From Chaenocephalus aceratus (lineage: Eukaryota; Chordata; Actinopteri; Perciformes; Channichthyidae), in the NCBI GenBank assembly GCA_023974075.1, contig CM043788.1, positions 21,684,996-21,748,995 of the forward strand: DNA of 64,000 nt, read 5' to 3'. A model generated the notes under the pieces. That model ran no database searches. It was not told where the DNA came from and saw only the letters and a program-made list of their open reading frames with translations. Position numbers and translations under genes: made by a program. Of the stretch, positions 36,002-47,354 are shown in pieces. Position 1 is the first letter of the stretch. Each line of letters begins with the position of its first letter.

Positions 36002-38994
36002 CACATAGTTGGTTGTATTTAACAACAGGGGGTGTTACTGGTGAATGTACTCGCCCTGTACCAAGAGGACACAGATGGGTAAATGTTGCGTATTGCCCTG
36101 TTGCTCCTGTGGAAGCGTCACCCTGTCAGATATCACCCCCTACTCTTCTTCTCTCTCCTCTCCCAGGTGCCAAGCCCCTCCACTGCTTTAGAACCCATCA
36201 CTGGCTGGTGAACACGGTACAGAGGTCGCCCTTCTACAAAGACATTATTTTGACAATGGGAAGCTGGAACTTCGCCATCTGGAGGAGGGAGTCATGGTAA
36301 CAACACCTGTCGCCTCAACTACAGTAGCAGAACATTTTGCAACCCAGTTAAAATCATAACCTCTTACTTGATTTAATTGGGAAAACATGGAATCATCACT
36401 AAAATATGAAAGTTATTCCAGTCTTATTATACCCATAGTATTCTTCAATCCATCACTTAAAAACATGGTTCACTGAGAACTACACCTGCACACACTAGTC
36501 TGTGTTGGATATGGGCGTGTGTGTTTTACATTGTTTGTGATCGTGGATGTTACCCCCTCGTTTCTGCTATGCGATTGTGATGTGCTATATGTGACATGCA
36601 TGTAGTAACGTGTGTTGTTTGCATTTTATTGTTCTCTATTATCCTTTCGCCTCCATCTACTTGTCTATCATCCTTCTTTATAACTAAAGGTGTCATTATC
36701 ATCTGGCCGGGGACAACAGCTGATATTAGCAATGTTGCTAAAGCTGTCTCATTTATCATTTTATCATTACCAGGACCCTAATTTGGCAAATCAACTAAAT
36801 CATATCACGATGTAAAGAAAGTATATCTTTTTTAAATGATAACACAACAGGTTAATTGCATTTTAAACCTACTAACTCTTGTTTTCTTCTCCGACATCCA
36901 GGAAGGCCCCATCGTCACGTCCCCGAGCTCTGAGCAGGTGTGCACAGCTGGATGTTGGTCCCCGTCCCGGCCAGCTGTTTCTTCTTCATCGGGAAAGATG
37001 ACGGCAGCATCGAGGTGTGGAACCTGCTGGAGAAGACCGGTGAACCTTTGCAGGTCCACGCTCACATCACTGCTGCCAAGATCACCTGCATCAAAGCCTG
37101 GACCGCCTCCTGTGAGTCCTCCGCCTCCTTCAACACAGGCGTTGGCATAAGTGTCAATGGGAAAATACTATTTCAACCTAAGTGGCAATAAAGGGTGGTG
37201 AATTGAGTGCGCTGCTACAAATGCAAAACATATATAGATTTCTCTTTTTTGTTTTCCCCCTGTTATTCAGAGTGCTTTACGTATGACTGACAAGCTTATA
37301 AGACGGTGCAAATAAAAACAATAGAACATTTTGAGACTACTGCACATGAGAGAAAGAAATCAGAAAAAAACAATAGAAAATATTCAATTATCTTAAATAC
37401 AATGACATATACAATTTGGAATATAGGGGAGTAAAACCTTTTAAACACAATCAAATAAATGAATACATCTAATAAACAATGTGAAATCTCATAAACTCTG
37501 GTGTTCACCACCCGCTATGCTGCTCAGATGCAGACGGTCTCCTCCTGCCGCTCTGTCTGTTTCATTTATGTTGTCATAGCCTTTATAGTTTGAGCCATAG
37601 AGTTTATTGACTCTATTTCTTTTCTTAGCCAAGCAGCACTTCCTTGCGGTGACTGACGACCTTGGGATGGTTCGTGTTTTGGAAATCCCAAAGACCCTCT
37701 ACGCTCCGTTCAAGAGTGAGGTAAGACAGTCCAACCACCTCCTACTCACAGTGTGTACTCCTTATACTTCATTATTATGTTGGGATAAAAATGTACCATT
37801 GTTCAAGGCCAAAATGGAGATAACAAATCCAGCTCTGCAACATACTGTATCAAAACAATGAATTATTATTGAGCCGACAATAGATTCAGTGAAGACATGC
37901 AGGTTCAATGGTCACCAAACTGCGGAGCTGTGCCTTTCTTTGTGTGCAGACTTTGAGTGTGAAGAAGTACTTCAAGTTGGAGGAGGACAGGTTAAAGGAT
38001 TTTTATGAAGAGGGATGAGCTGTGGGCGAAACAGAAGAAGGAAGCAGAGAAGCTCAAGAAGAAAATGGTGAGTTGTGATGTCTGGTTGTTTAGTAGCCTT
38101 GAGTTCTACCTCGTGTCCCCCGGCTACACCGTGACCTCACTGACAGCGCCGCTCTGAATGTACACTGAGCTTTCAGAGGCTTCCTCAATTCAAAAGCGTA
38201 TCCACAATTCAAAGTTGATGCTGAGAGAGCTGAGGCCATCTCTCTGTCACTCTCTTTCCCTCTCCCTCCCTCCCCTCATGTTTAATTCAGTCTGGTCGTT
38301 ATTTGATCCTGGGCCCCGGGGGTTAGAGAGAAGTTACTGACAGTGACTGGCAGTCTGTCTGCTAACCATAGAAGATACTTCTTTTAGTGGCGAAAGGTTC
38401 TTATCTTTGACTGAGCAAAGGTGAAGATTGGTGATAATTCATCACTCACTGTTAAGGAAAGTAAAAAGAAAAACATCAAGGAAAATAAGCTGAAACATTT
38501 GCATTATAAGACAGTATTTTGATTTTTACCTCAGCTAAGGACACATTTAAAGTAAATGTATTATTACTCATGTGATCAATTTAAATTGAAAGATTAATAT
38601 GTTAAGTGTTTTGTGAAGCCTTTACTTTTTCACATTAAGGAAAAAGTAAATTTTTCAGGAAATGTCATTATTTAGCATTCATTAATAACAAAAACAAGAA
38701 TGCAAGTCAAAACCATTTAGCAAAACTCGTTCCAACAAGTTACTTTCTTTACATGTTCCAGCTTCAAAGACAATTACATGTCCACACCTTCTGTAGGAAG
38801 AAGTGTACTACCATTTGCTACATAGTGTTTATGACTGTAATTCTTTTCTCCAGGATCCTGTCAAGCCGGTCAAATCTCTGACAGAGAATGACGAGGAGAA
38901 CATGAAGGAGTATAATGTTCACCTGGAGCAGGAGGAGAGCGTCCTGAAGGGCCTGGGCCTGTGGACCGCTCCTGCCGACACGGAAGATACATGA
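16765..38994 (+). CDS. dnai3: dynein axonemal intermediate chain 3 (WDR63); reading frame broken in three late exons
   Basis: Exons: 16765-16819, 16940-16978, 19238-19422, 20245-20349, 20829-20963, 21050-21237, 21515-21631, 21969-22165, 26452-26573, 27754-27843, 28108-28194, 29764-29883, 31426-31499, 31644-31788, 32131-32226, 35187-35309, 35477-35537, 36167-36296, 36902-37111, 37629-37720, 37950-38067, 38854-38994. They total 2630 nt, about 877 codons (human about 891). The product resembles WDR63: SWHPTIYG-like and VVLWDISAH motifs, TCSPDCALMFWDVR, IYTDWK, VQRSPFYKDIILT and GSIEVWNLLEK are WD-propeller strands, followed by a Lys/Glu-rich helical tail. In the family it is the IC140-type chain of inner-arm dynein f/I1. 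Exons 18, 19 and 21 have lengths off by -1, -1 and +1 relative to the phase needed. As written, translation would stop at 36999-37001 after about 722 residues. All splice sites are intact. Confidence 0.93.
16979..19237 (+). other. dnai3 intron 2, no recognised element
   Basis: AT-rich intron between two phase-matched exons. Open frames in it lack protein resemblance or splice context. I see no clear transposon ends. Confidence 0.5.
22495..23117 (+). mobile_element. L2-like LINE reverse transcriptase fragment, 5' part
   Basis: The open frame 22525-23055 reads as the palm part of a LINE reverse transcriptase. PQGCVSS is motif 4, and YSDDTAII is the catalytic YxDD box. LEINTKKTEEIIF, YKYLGV and FLRRLRSFG are the following RT motifs. 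A run of ten C at about 22528-22537 disrupts the frame upstream of PQGC. The element is 5'-truncated near 22490. It sits in dnai3 intron 8, in the same orientation as the gene, and is cut off at about 23117 by another transposon. Confidence 0.8.
23118..25948 (+). mobile_element. class II transposon with a Myb/SANT-like gene, inserted in a LINE
   Basis: The ends carry related inverted repeats: GGTAGCCCCGTGTAAGCG near 23141 on the left, and on the right the complement of CGCTTAAACGGGGCTACC ending near 25944. The identity runs imperfectly over about 30 bp. The interior encodes only a Myb/SANT-like protein; from 24.73 to 25.9 kb I see no transposase. Two-gene elements of the PIF/Harbinger and ISL2EU type carry such Myb-like proteins, so this looks like a copy that lost its transposase gene. 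Superfamily and exact ends are uncertain because no clean target duplication is visible. Confidence 0.65.
23442..24727 (+). pseudogene. transposon-borne Myb/SANT-like DNA-binding protein gene, frameshifted
   Basis: Segments: 23442-23815, 24060-24224 and 24591-24727, joined by GT-AG introns in matching phase. The N-terminal part has the trihelix/Myb layout of Myb_DNA-bind_4: PWSTEEVTTFL, QRELDGTTRN, QCREKLKKMKSEYRQVKD, WKWFDLLDQIYGHRP. One extra base near 23611-23621 shifts the frame and produces a TAG at 23628-23630, just before QCREK. The rest of the frame is open to TAG 24725-24727. In autonomous elements this protein helps the transposase bind the ends. This copy cannot make the full protein as written. 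Confidence 0.7.
25949..26320 (+). mobile_element. L2-like LINE fragment, 3' part
   Basis: It resumes the LINE frame with the typical C-terminal segment (IISDPNHVL, SEYELLPSNRRYRVPR), ending at 26143-26145. A short 3' UTR ends around AATAAAGTATTATCG near 26300. Together with 22495-23117 it is one LINE copy split by the inserted transposon; some codons are missing at the junction. Confidence 0.75.
27000..27490. mobile_element. TTAA-flanked MITE
   Basis: The outer ends are TTAAAGGAGACCTATC and the complement of GATAGGTCCCCTTTAA, a terminal inverted repeat of about 20 bp with one mismatch. TTAA at 27000-27003 and 27487-27490 is the target duplication expected for piggyBac or Kolobok elements. 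No transposase is encoded in the 491 bp. It sits in dnai3 intron 9. Confidence 0.75.
28195..29763 (+). other. dnai3 intron 11, no recognised element
   Basis: Ordinary intron sequence. A pyrimidine-rich stretch at about 28990-29080 gives overlapping open frames of low complexity, which I do not regard as coding. Confidence 0.5.
30638..31097. mobile_element. hAT-type MITE with perfect 8-bp target duplication
   Basis: Element body is 30646-31089 (444 bp). It starts CAGGGCCGGCCCTG and ends with the complement (AGGGCCGGCCCTG). The 8-bp repeats CTGAAAGA at 30638-30645 and 31090-31097 are identical, which is the hAT hallmark. There is no coding capacity. It lies in dnai3 intron 12. Confidence 0.88.
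32227..33541 (+). other. dnai3 intron 15, left part, no recognised element
   Basis: I see no exon or clear transposon here. The sequence is AT-rich with short non-coding open frames. Confidence 0.45.
33542..34024. mobile_element. hAT-like MITE of the CAGAGGTGG type
   Basis: It begins CAGAGGTGGGAAGTA and ends with the complement of CAGAGGTAGAAGAAG. The interior is full of the ACTCAAGTACTGTACT and TACTCCACTACATTT phrases of a very common fish MITE. Flanks CCGCTGCT and CTGATGCT agree at 6 of 8 bases, consistent with an aged 8-bp duplication. It is 483 bp and non-coding. Confidence 0.75.
34690..35140 (-). repeat. probable degenerate transposon fragment
   Basis: The left part has several GTTCACAC and CGGACC phrases as seen near transposon ends. 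Positions 34973-35045 contain two copies of a unit starting GAGCTGTAGAT at 37-bp spacing. A minus-strand open frame (34758-35135) has no recognisable domain. I cannot name the family. Confidence 0.3.
35738..35999 (-). repeat. LINE 3'-tail-like sequence followed by (AT)n
   Basis: The phrase ATCAGAATACCTGTATTAGT with CCCACAGAGGGGA is the reverse complement of a common fish LINE 3' end. A pure (AT)n tract fills about 35963-35999. It lies in the dnai3 intron before exon 18. Confidence 0.45.
38068..38853 (+). other. last dnai3 intron, no recognised element
   Basis: Intron between the broken exon 21 and the intact last exon. Both splice sites are canonical. Nothing else is recognisable. Confidence 0.5.
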
Positions 38995-39106
38995 TATCCC
39001 ACGCATTTACACACATCTGCACGGACTGCCATTTATACAGAAACATGGTTTATTGTTTTAATTTATATCTTCATCAAAATTGTTTACCTAAACAGATTCT
39101 TGTAAT

Positions 39107-39112
39107 ATTAAA
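39107..39112 (+). terminator. candidate poly(A) signal ATTAAA of dnai3
   Basis: ATTAAA lies about 115 nt after the dnai3 stop codon at 38992-38994. It is the closest poly(A)-like hexamer. Confidence 0.45.
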
Positions 39113-42082
39113 AAGATTTGCAGTTTGTATCAGGAATGTCTTTGTCTGTATCTTTATTCAGTTTTCAAAGTATTTGCAACCTCTACTGTACTATTTTTAT
39201 TGAAATATGATCTATTTGAAAACTATGAGGGCAGTGAACATAACAGATTCTTCCATTGAACCTTTTCTGGGTTGGTACTTCAGAGTCAAACATGGATTTG
39301 TTTTCCTCCACCCTTCTAAGATCTAGTTACTGGGTAATGCCATCCATTTGCCCGTTCTTCACCAACGCTCCCCCGGGAAACAGTCTGGAATATCTCAAGG
39401 ATCTGACCTGACAGGAAGTCGTTTTATGGCTCTTTAATTTCATGATTTTTATCTGTTGTTGTTGAAAACTCCTCTAGTGTAAAAGTAATTTGGCACGGCT
39501 CATCTTGTGTTGTATTAAGAAGGAATTTAAAGTCACAGACCACAAACCCTTATTGCATACAGACTCATAACCTATAGATAACCCTCTGGGGGCTCAGTGC
39601 TACAGTTTGCGTCTTCACTCAGTCAACAGTTCCCACAGCATCTATCTGAACGTGTTGCAGTGGGCCTGGCTGGATTGTAAAAGTAATAAGCAAGAAAATA
39701 CCAAAAGATTCTGTAAATTATCCATTATTTTCTTAATCAGAAAACCATGACTGGAACACATTGTTAAAGCTGCACTAGTCAGTATTTTTGACATAACACA
39801 ATGGATGTAATCACTCTGTGTCAAATGACTTATTTGGAAGTACACACCCACAGAGGATTTGTATCTGGACTCTGCAGCTGCCATTTAGTTTCTTTTAGCT
39901 AATATTTACATATTTTACTGGCCACTTTTTGTACACACTTCACTGTTTGGTTCAAGTCTGACCTGGCATGTTTTCCGTCACAGCAGATGGAGGTCTCTAT
40001 TAACAGAATAGACAATAAGCTCTACACTACCGGCCTCAGCAAGCAGTTCCTGACGGACTCGTTTAGAAAGTGCAAATGAAAGCTGTTCTGTATCTGCTTA
40101 ATATTTGCGGATATGTTCAGCATAACAACTTGAAAATATGATAGATTGTGTTGTTGCCCTCGTCATCATCTAACACTGGTCACAGCCTTGTTAGGCTTGG
40201 CCGTTCTGACATTACAGGGTGCTGCATCTGAACGAGTGGCCATAACATTTGCAGTGGATTGCTGTTCAAATAACATTAGCTCAGCATCTGGAAACACCGG
40301 TGGTGTCATTCATTCAGTTCTCACCAAAACATTTAATTATTTTTTCTCTTTAGTAATTAGTTTCCAACACCTTCTGAGGACGCTGTTTCACTGCTGTGTG
40401 TTCGCAACAACTACCCTCTCCAGCCGCTGTACTCTATTAGTTTCACTCCTTCACTATCTGAGTCCACCTCAGGTCAAGAGCAGCTCACCAAACCTATAGG
40501 TGCTACTGACAGTCGGTGTCCTGCCAGAAAGGAGACTGGAGGGACACAGAGAGGGGGTCCGTGCATAATATTGGGCAGCTGTGTATTGCCTGTTTTCACA
40601 CTGTGTCCGAGATGCCTCCGAAGGAAAGAGAGAGGATTGCGATAAACAACAGCAATTTATAAATCGTTGAATGATGGGCGAGAGAGAAGACAAGAAGAAG
40701 ACAAAAACAGAGCTGATTCCCCTCAAGAGAAGTGAGCTGGGGTCGACTTCAATCTGGCCATGACCCATCCACGAGGACAGGTCCTGTCACGGAGCAGAGG
40801 GGTTGGAGGGATGGGGACGAATGGGCTGATGTTAGGGTGCACAGTGGCAGGCGTCCATATGGCCTCTGAGGCACCAACATAAGGCCCGGGTGACAAAAGG
40901 GGCCTCTGCTCTCCAGTCGTCCCCTCCTCAACCCACTCTGGGAATTCTGTTTTGCAGTCGCTCTCTCCTCTCCGGAGCCTCTCACTTTCTCCCAGGCCGA
41001 CTCAGGAATGTGCCTTCTGCAAACCAACACACACGCAGGGAGTGTCCTCACCCTCGCTGGTTAGTCATTATTGTACTGGCTGATGCAAAGAATGTTGTGC
41101 AATTGAGTAAGCTTGCAATGCAACATAAAACACCCGTGGCAATTGGGACTCCACAGATAAATGCAGAGAGCTTGCCGGGTTAAGCTCCACTCACACTTCT
41201 TTAATGTTTTTGGACAATGGGAAACACGACAGCAATAAAACCCAGGTGAACCCCCACCCCCCCTGGCATTAAGGGTATTCAATGATGTCAGATGTTTCCT
41301 CAGTTGATTTTCTTTATCTATAAATCTAAGAGATTTCCCAAACAATAAAAAGATGAAAATAATCCTTAACTAAGGGGGGTGTCTATAGCCTGCTAGCCAG
41401 ATTTGTATCACCAAGTTCTTTAAAGTGTTCAAGCCAGATCCGGGGAAACAATGTGAGCAGGTGCTGGCAGGAGGGGCTGTACATCTGGCCTGGCGAATTA
41501 AGCCATGTGCCTTGGCATTGTTCTGGTTGGCCTCTTAGCCACTCCTGCTGGGGTGGGTGTTAGGTGGGGTGGGTGGAGTGAGGGTCGCTGCCTAAATCCC
41601 CCAACCTGGGGGCAACCCTGCACATTTCACACACAGTCAACCAAGTTGGATCACAGATTTAGACAGAAACACGCAATGTCATGCTGGAGAAGGACCAGGT
41701 GGTTTCCTCTGAGAAAAATATTGTTTAGATATGTTTCTAATTGTTGTCGTCCTCCGTCAGAACAACACATGTGCATCTAGTTAGCCTCAAAAAGCATTTC
41801 CTCAGCATCTCTTTAAACTCAAAGCAGCCGCTGAGTTGCTAAAATTATCCCCAGTTAACTTGTCAGGATATGTTTTGATCGCTGTAAACCGTAAACGCCG
41901 GTTTTTTTTTTTAAAGGCTGTGGGTAGGTTTCATTAGTTGACCCTTGACCTCATAAGCGATCAGGTGACCAGGGCACTGCTGTGGAATGTCCCCTCTTGA
42001 CTCCTTTTCATTTTCTAATTTCAAAGCTCTCAACAGTTTGGATTCTTGTCATTTCTACCAGCCCCGAACCAATTTACACAAC

Positions 42083-42098
42083 TGTGTGTGGTGTGTGT

Positions 42099-42138
<40 letters not shown>

Positions 42139-42180
42139 TGTGTGTGTGTGTGTGTGTGGTGTGTGTGTGTGTGTGTGTGT
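42083..42180 (+). repeat. (TG)n microsatellite
   Basis: Nearly pure TG dinucleotide repeat with a few extra G interruptions, about 98 bp. Confidence 0.95.
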
Positions 42181-43224
42181 CCAGTGTGCAGTCAAGAATA
42201 GAACATGTTAAAGTACAGTTTCAGAAAAATAGACTTGACTCAAAGTCGACTTACTATTTTTTTCTTTTGAGCAATGAACATTACCTCACAGTGACTATTT
42301 GTTTTCTGAGAAATGATATAACATTGCGATGTGGTAAGGAGCTCAGGAAAAAAATCCAGCAAGCAGACATTTGCTTAACATTATTTCGTCAGACTGTAAA
42401 ATAAGGAGTCTCTAAAGAGCTTGGTGCTTTACAAATGCTGCATCTACAGTTGACTGCCACATAATAAGATAATAAGTAAACCTTGAGTCAAGATTATTTT
42501 GTCTTGTAGTATTTCCAAGGTAAGGAAATTGACTCTCATGCTTACCATACTGTAGCAACGTCTCTTCCTGTCTTTGACTACAATTTAGAAAGGCATTCTT
42601 TTGAAGTGCTGTTCTTTTGTAAAGTACTTCTTAAGCCCTAGTACACAAATATAGTCTGTTATTATTGAGGAAGGACTTCCTCACCGGCAGGGGATTCTCA
42701 CTCAAGCTGTGCCAGCCAGCATAACTGACTGATGCTCCGCCACCTGATCCACATCAAAAGAAAGCCCTTCAGTGAGGAATTATTAATAACATTTTTACCA
42801 GAGGATTTCAGATTAAGGTGCACATTGGAAAGTGTATCATTTAGTATCTGGGCATAAACCCAGACCAGGATGCAGAATCCTCAGAGTAGCCTATGATCTG
42901 TCATCTGAACTATCAGTCTTTATGTCAACATACAAAAAACCCTTTAGGCTTCTTTGGAAACTTTCAAATGTATTTTTTAAAATACTTTCATCTGTGAAGA
43001 GAACAGCAAAACAGACACAAAATGAAAGGTACAGTACTGTTAATCAAAGCAAAAAATGTACTTAACATTGCTTTCATGAAGTTAATTTGTCTGTAGGAGG
43101 TTCACACATAAATGCTCAGTATGAATTGCTATAACTTTTCAATTTCTTGTTGGATTTCTTTCTAGAACAAATAGTTCCACATTTGTGGACCTATTTGCTA
43201 TTTAATTAGAAAATCATCAACACA

Positions 43225-43540
43225 CTGTAGGCTATCTGTTTGTCGGCAATGAGGCCACCACCAGCAGCCAGTTAGCTTAGTTTAGCTCAGCTCTAAGACT
43301 GGAAATAGGGAAACCGAGTCAGAAATAGTCGGGCACATAATCCCTGTGTCGTTTGGACACTTCAGATTATGTATAGTTTACATAACAAGTTGTAAATGAG
43401 GTTTAGAAGTGTGAATAAGTGAATGTTGCCAGCTTTGGGTATGCTGTTAACCCTTTTCCAGTCTTTATGATTAGTTAACCATCTGCCAGTTATAATATAC
43501 ATGATAGTGGTATCAATCTTTTTATTTAAATGTAGGTCTT
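43225..43540. repeat. degenerate copy of the TTAGCTTAG...GACTGG repeat family
   Basis: It contains CCAGTTAGCTTAGTTTAGC and AAGACTGGAAATAGGG at about 43270-43310, and GATAGTGGTATCAATCTT at about 43504-43521. These are the inner phrases of the MITE seen more completely at 48760-49100. Ends are not defined. Confidence 0.45.
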
Positions 43541-46500
43541 ATACGAATTAATTTAACTACAAACTATGAAAATAACCATATTTACTTGAAAGATGGAACT
43601 ATTTCTTCATAAAACGTGGATATCGTCGCTAGTACTCAGCATCAAGGAGACTTTTCGAGCAGCAGGCAAACTAAGTTTTACTGCTGACAGCTGGAGAGTG
43701 CTCTGCTGACAGAAGGCAGGCGATAGCATACACTAAAATACCCACAGTGTCACTCCACTTCCTCTGCGGGGAACAAAGTTATCACCGTGCCTCATTTCAG
43801 CATGATGTTATTGGCTGGTTGAAGGGTGAATCGCTACAAAAGGTACGCCACCTGCAAGTTTATAAAACCACGGAGGCCCAAATCTTCTCATTGAGACCGA
43901 CCACAGCTGCTGTCAAGGCCTCTTTTCAGTCTCACCTTTCACATTTTTCTCTCCTATCAAGCGGAGCAAACCCTCACCCTCATCCTGTCCTTGCGGTGAA
44001 AGGAGATTGCTCTCGACTGGAGGAGCAGGAGGGGGAGAGGTGATGAGCAGCTTACTTCTAGGAGGGATTAGCCTTATTAAAATGAAATAGTCTAGTCCTG
44101 AGTGACAGAGCAATGGAGGTGGAGGAGGGATGAGGCAGGGAGGGCGGAGGAGAGGGTCTACGGTGTGTGAGGCCCGGCCCTGCAGGATCTGAAGCACCGC
44201 TCCTCTGTGTTCTCCTTCCCTCCATTCTTCACTTCCACCTCTCACTCTCTCCTCATCTCCCCCCCCCCCCTTTCCTCCGGTCTGCTCTCTCATCATCACT
44301 GCGGTCCAGAACAGGCGGATCTGTCAGCGGTGCGTCAAGATATCTACCCCGAGGCCCTCAGATGAGCTGCCAAGTACAGGGGCTGGACTGTAGTGGAACA
44401 AAAGACCCCCAAAAAAACACATCAGGAAAGCTGGGACCTTGGTAAAATGTGTTTAATAGCCCTCCCATTGAAGGACACTGCATCTATGGAATGTGTGCCC
44501 AGCCCAGGGTCACAGCGTAAAGTTTCCCAGCAATTACCCAGGCTTAGCTCACCATGCATGTTTATAAGGAGTGAATGGGGAGTATGCACTGCAGAACATT
44601 TACCGAGCTGAGCCTCTTAGAACACGTCCAATGAAAGACATGCAAAAGGCTTGAAATGTGGTTGTAATTGGTACCTAATGACATGTATACCGTGGTAATC
44701 CTTGTTATGTGCGTGAAGCCAGTATTGAATCAGAAGAGGAGAGTGCACAACATGTGCGTGTCAGGAGGAAGCTGATGAGTGGAAGCAGGTGTTTTCAATG
44801 GCCTAGTTAACTAATGGAGGTCAAAAGGTCTTCAAGTGTATCAGAATTAACACAATGACAATACAGGTGTATGCTTATACACACACATGCATTTTAAATT
44901 GATATGTATTATTTTGAGACATTACACATACTTGATACTATTTCTAGGTAAAAGCTGGAGCTAAGACAGAAAGCAATATCTTTGTTATTGAAAGTTCATT
45001 GGAAACAGTAAACTTATACACAGCTCAACATAAGTACTGTATGCACAGGTGACCCTTGTTTCCTTAGGATGTGATTCCTGCCGCACACTCTGTGCGTTTG
45101 CCTTAATAGTTTTAACAAAATGAATCCTTTATACATCGTTTTAGTTTGATGTCACCAACTGCTTCACTTGAATGTCACTGTGGACGATTTGAATGTCTCC
45201 TTTATGTCTCGTCACTCCTTGGGTAAGGTACTCGAGGTGCAATTTGCTCCAACCTTTCGCTTTTAGTGTCACAGGTAACACGGTACCGAAACAGAAGTCG
45301 GAAACATAGGCGGTGTGTTTTTGTGGTTGACCCGTTGACTCGCAGCCATGATGCTGTCTCAAAGGTCAGTAGAGATTTAGGGAGTATAGCAGTGTACTAC
45401 GAAGCCAGATTAATTGGTTAGGAAGTTATGTTGAGACCAAAGCCCAGTGTTTAAGGCGGCTCTCTTTTAAACTTTTAAAACACCAAAAGCCTCCTTTTAT
45501 GAAAACAAAAGACAGGTGAAAACCACTTTTGTAGTATGTGGTATCTGGACTACAGGTTTGGGTTTTGTCAGCTAAATCAAAGAAACCCTGGCTCCTTTAA
45601 GCTTGCCTCGTAGTGAACCCCACAGGCGAACAAGGGGAGAAAAGGTCTTGTTTCACATGCAGATGGCTGTCAAGGATGTTTACCAGAAGAAACCCATATC
45701 TCCCAACACTCCCAAATTAGAAATGAACCAAAGTTTAGTTCAGTTCACTGAGTTCAGTATACTCCAGATAGACGGCTTAATATCAAGTGGCGACCCTGAC
45801 TATCTAAACAGGCCCTGTTGATATTATGTCTGCCTCTGTCTTCATATGGGAGTTCAGCTCTTGCTTTATTAGGACTGAGATAACTCCTTTGAAAGTCAAA
45901 CATGGAGGAAGAACCTTTCAAATGGACACCTGACACTGAGTGGAAATATTAAAGATTAAAATGTTGAAAAAATATAATTGCAGGTTGATTGAATCCTCTT
46001 TCATCATGAAAAAAGATCAAAAACAACTTTTCACACTGACAGAGAGCATAATTACCTGTGTTTATAAATTACATACATTTTTTAACTGTCACTTCAATAT
46101 TTGGCTCCATCTCCCAACATTCCAGTCTGAGTGTTTATCAGGCAGTTTTTTCTTTACTTCAGTTGGGATATAAAACAGGGGCTTGAGGGTGCAGGAAGGT
46201 AGCGTACATTCTGTACCCTAGAGCTTCTCATACCTGTTGGAAAGGAGCCCATAAAAACATGATATAACCTACAGTAGTTACATCAAACAAGACTTAAATC
46301 ATTAAGTGTGAAAGGCCCGCGGCTGCTTAAGACTTCTTAATGCTAGCTGCCAGAAGATATTAACACTTGAAGTGGAGTCTCCTGGGCACAGTGTTCATGG
46401 TCCTGATTTTAGATCTAATTTTGGGAAACATACTTAAAATAATATTTAACTGTTTTCAGCACATTGCTTTGGAGTAAACTGGTGAACACTAGTTCTAAGT

Positions 46501-47348
46501 TAATTGGCATATATCTCACACAGAGCTCCCGGTAATGTTTAGATTTTATTTTTGGAGCCACAGTGAAAAGTGCAGCCTTGGATTTTTTACTGGACAGCTA
46601 AATGCAGCTGCATCCTGGGAAGTGTCCCTGAAGCTGGGAAGTCGTTTTCTGGGAGATTCCCACAAGCCAACAAGGGCAATTCCCGACTTATTTATCGTTC
46701 TCCACTGAGGCTGGGTTACAATGCTCCCACAGGCAAGGGAGATGAAAAAAAACACAAAATAACACAGAGTCCCGGTTTCCTGAAGTTAAGGTCAGATTTT
46801 TCCCCAATAAAACAAGACAATGTTTATAATAGTTTTGGGTAAATGGCGGCTGCAGTTCCAGTCATTTCAACTAAAGTGTTATGATTTCTAGCCACAATGC
46901 AGAATACCAGGGTTTATTACATTTTTTTTTAAATAACTGTCATAATAGTTTTTTAAAGAATGAATTCAGGCTTGTCAGTTGTGTGTAGGGGTGAGAACTA
47001 TATCAACTGTTCTATGAAATATACATTTCTGACTGCAAATCATGATATTTTAGTACATTTTTGCACATAAAGTATTCTTTCTTCTTTGTTTAGACAGCAG
47101 AACAATCAGATCGGTGAAAAAGATTAGTTTGAATGGCCTTTAAATCTGTTCATTCAAGGTGATATTGTGACATAAATCTTGCGGTTTTTTGGGAAAATGT
47201 ACTATTAATTAATTAAATAAAAAGGAAATGTCTTTGAGATTAATGCTTTATTTCTTTTTTGGAAAATAACATCTTGATCAAATGATGGAGAATTTGTATC
47301 CGTGACAAAAAAGACCAACATTTCACATGTGAATGTAAAATAATATAC

Positions 47349-47354
47349 TTTATT
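47349..47354 (-). terminator. candidate distal poly(A) signal for syde2
   Basis: The minus strand reads AATAAA here. If used it would give syde2 a 3' UTR of about 3.1 kb. This is only a hexamer match. Confidence 0.25.

Noticed and set aside
36938..36943. Placing the exon 19 frameshift of dnai3 at GTGTGC
   Set aside because: The frame continues to match the family past this point (CTAGCWSPSRPAV against the YTSGHWSLTRPGV-type segment), so the break must be later, near 36975-36988.
40146..40499. 117-residue open frame with a hydrophobic, signal-peptide-like start
   Set aside because: It has no recognisable domain and no splice partners, and lies in AT-rich intergenic DNA where open frames of this length arise by chance.
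43913..44445. Overlapping open frames on both strands in a purine/pyrimidine-rich stretch
   Set aside because: Low-complexity Pro/Ser and Arg/Gly composition on opposite strands is a base-composition effect, not coding.
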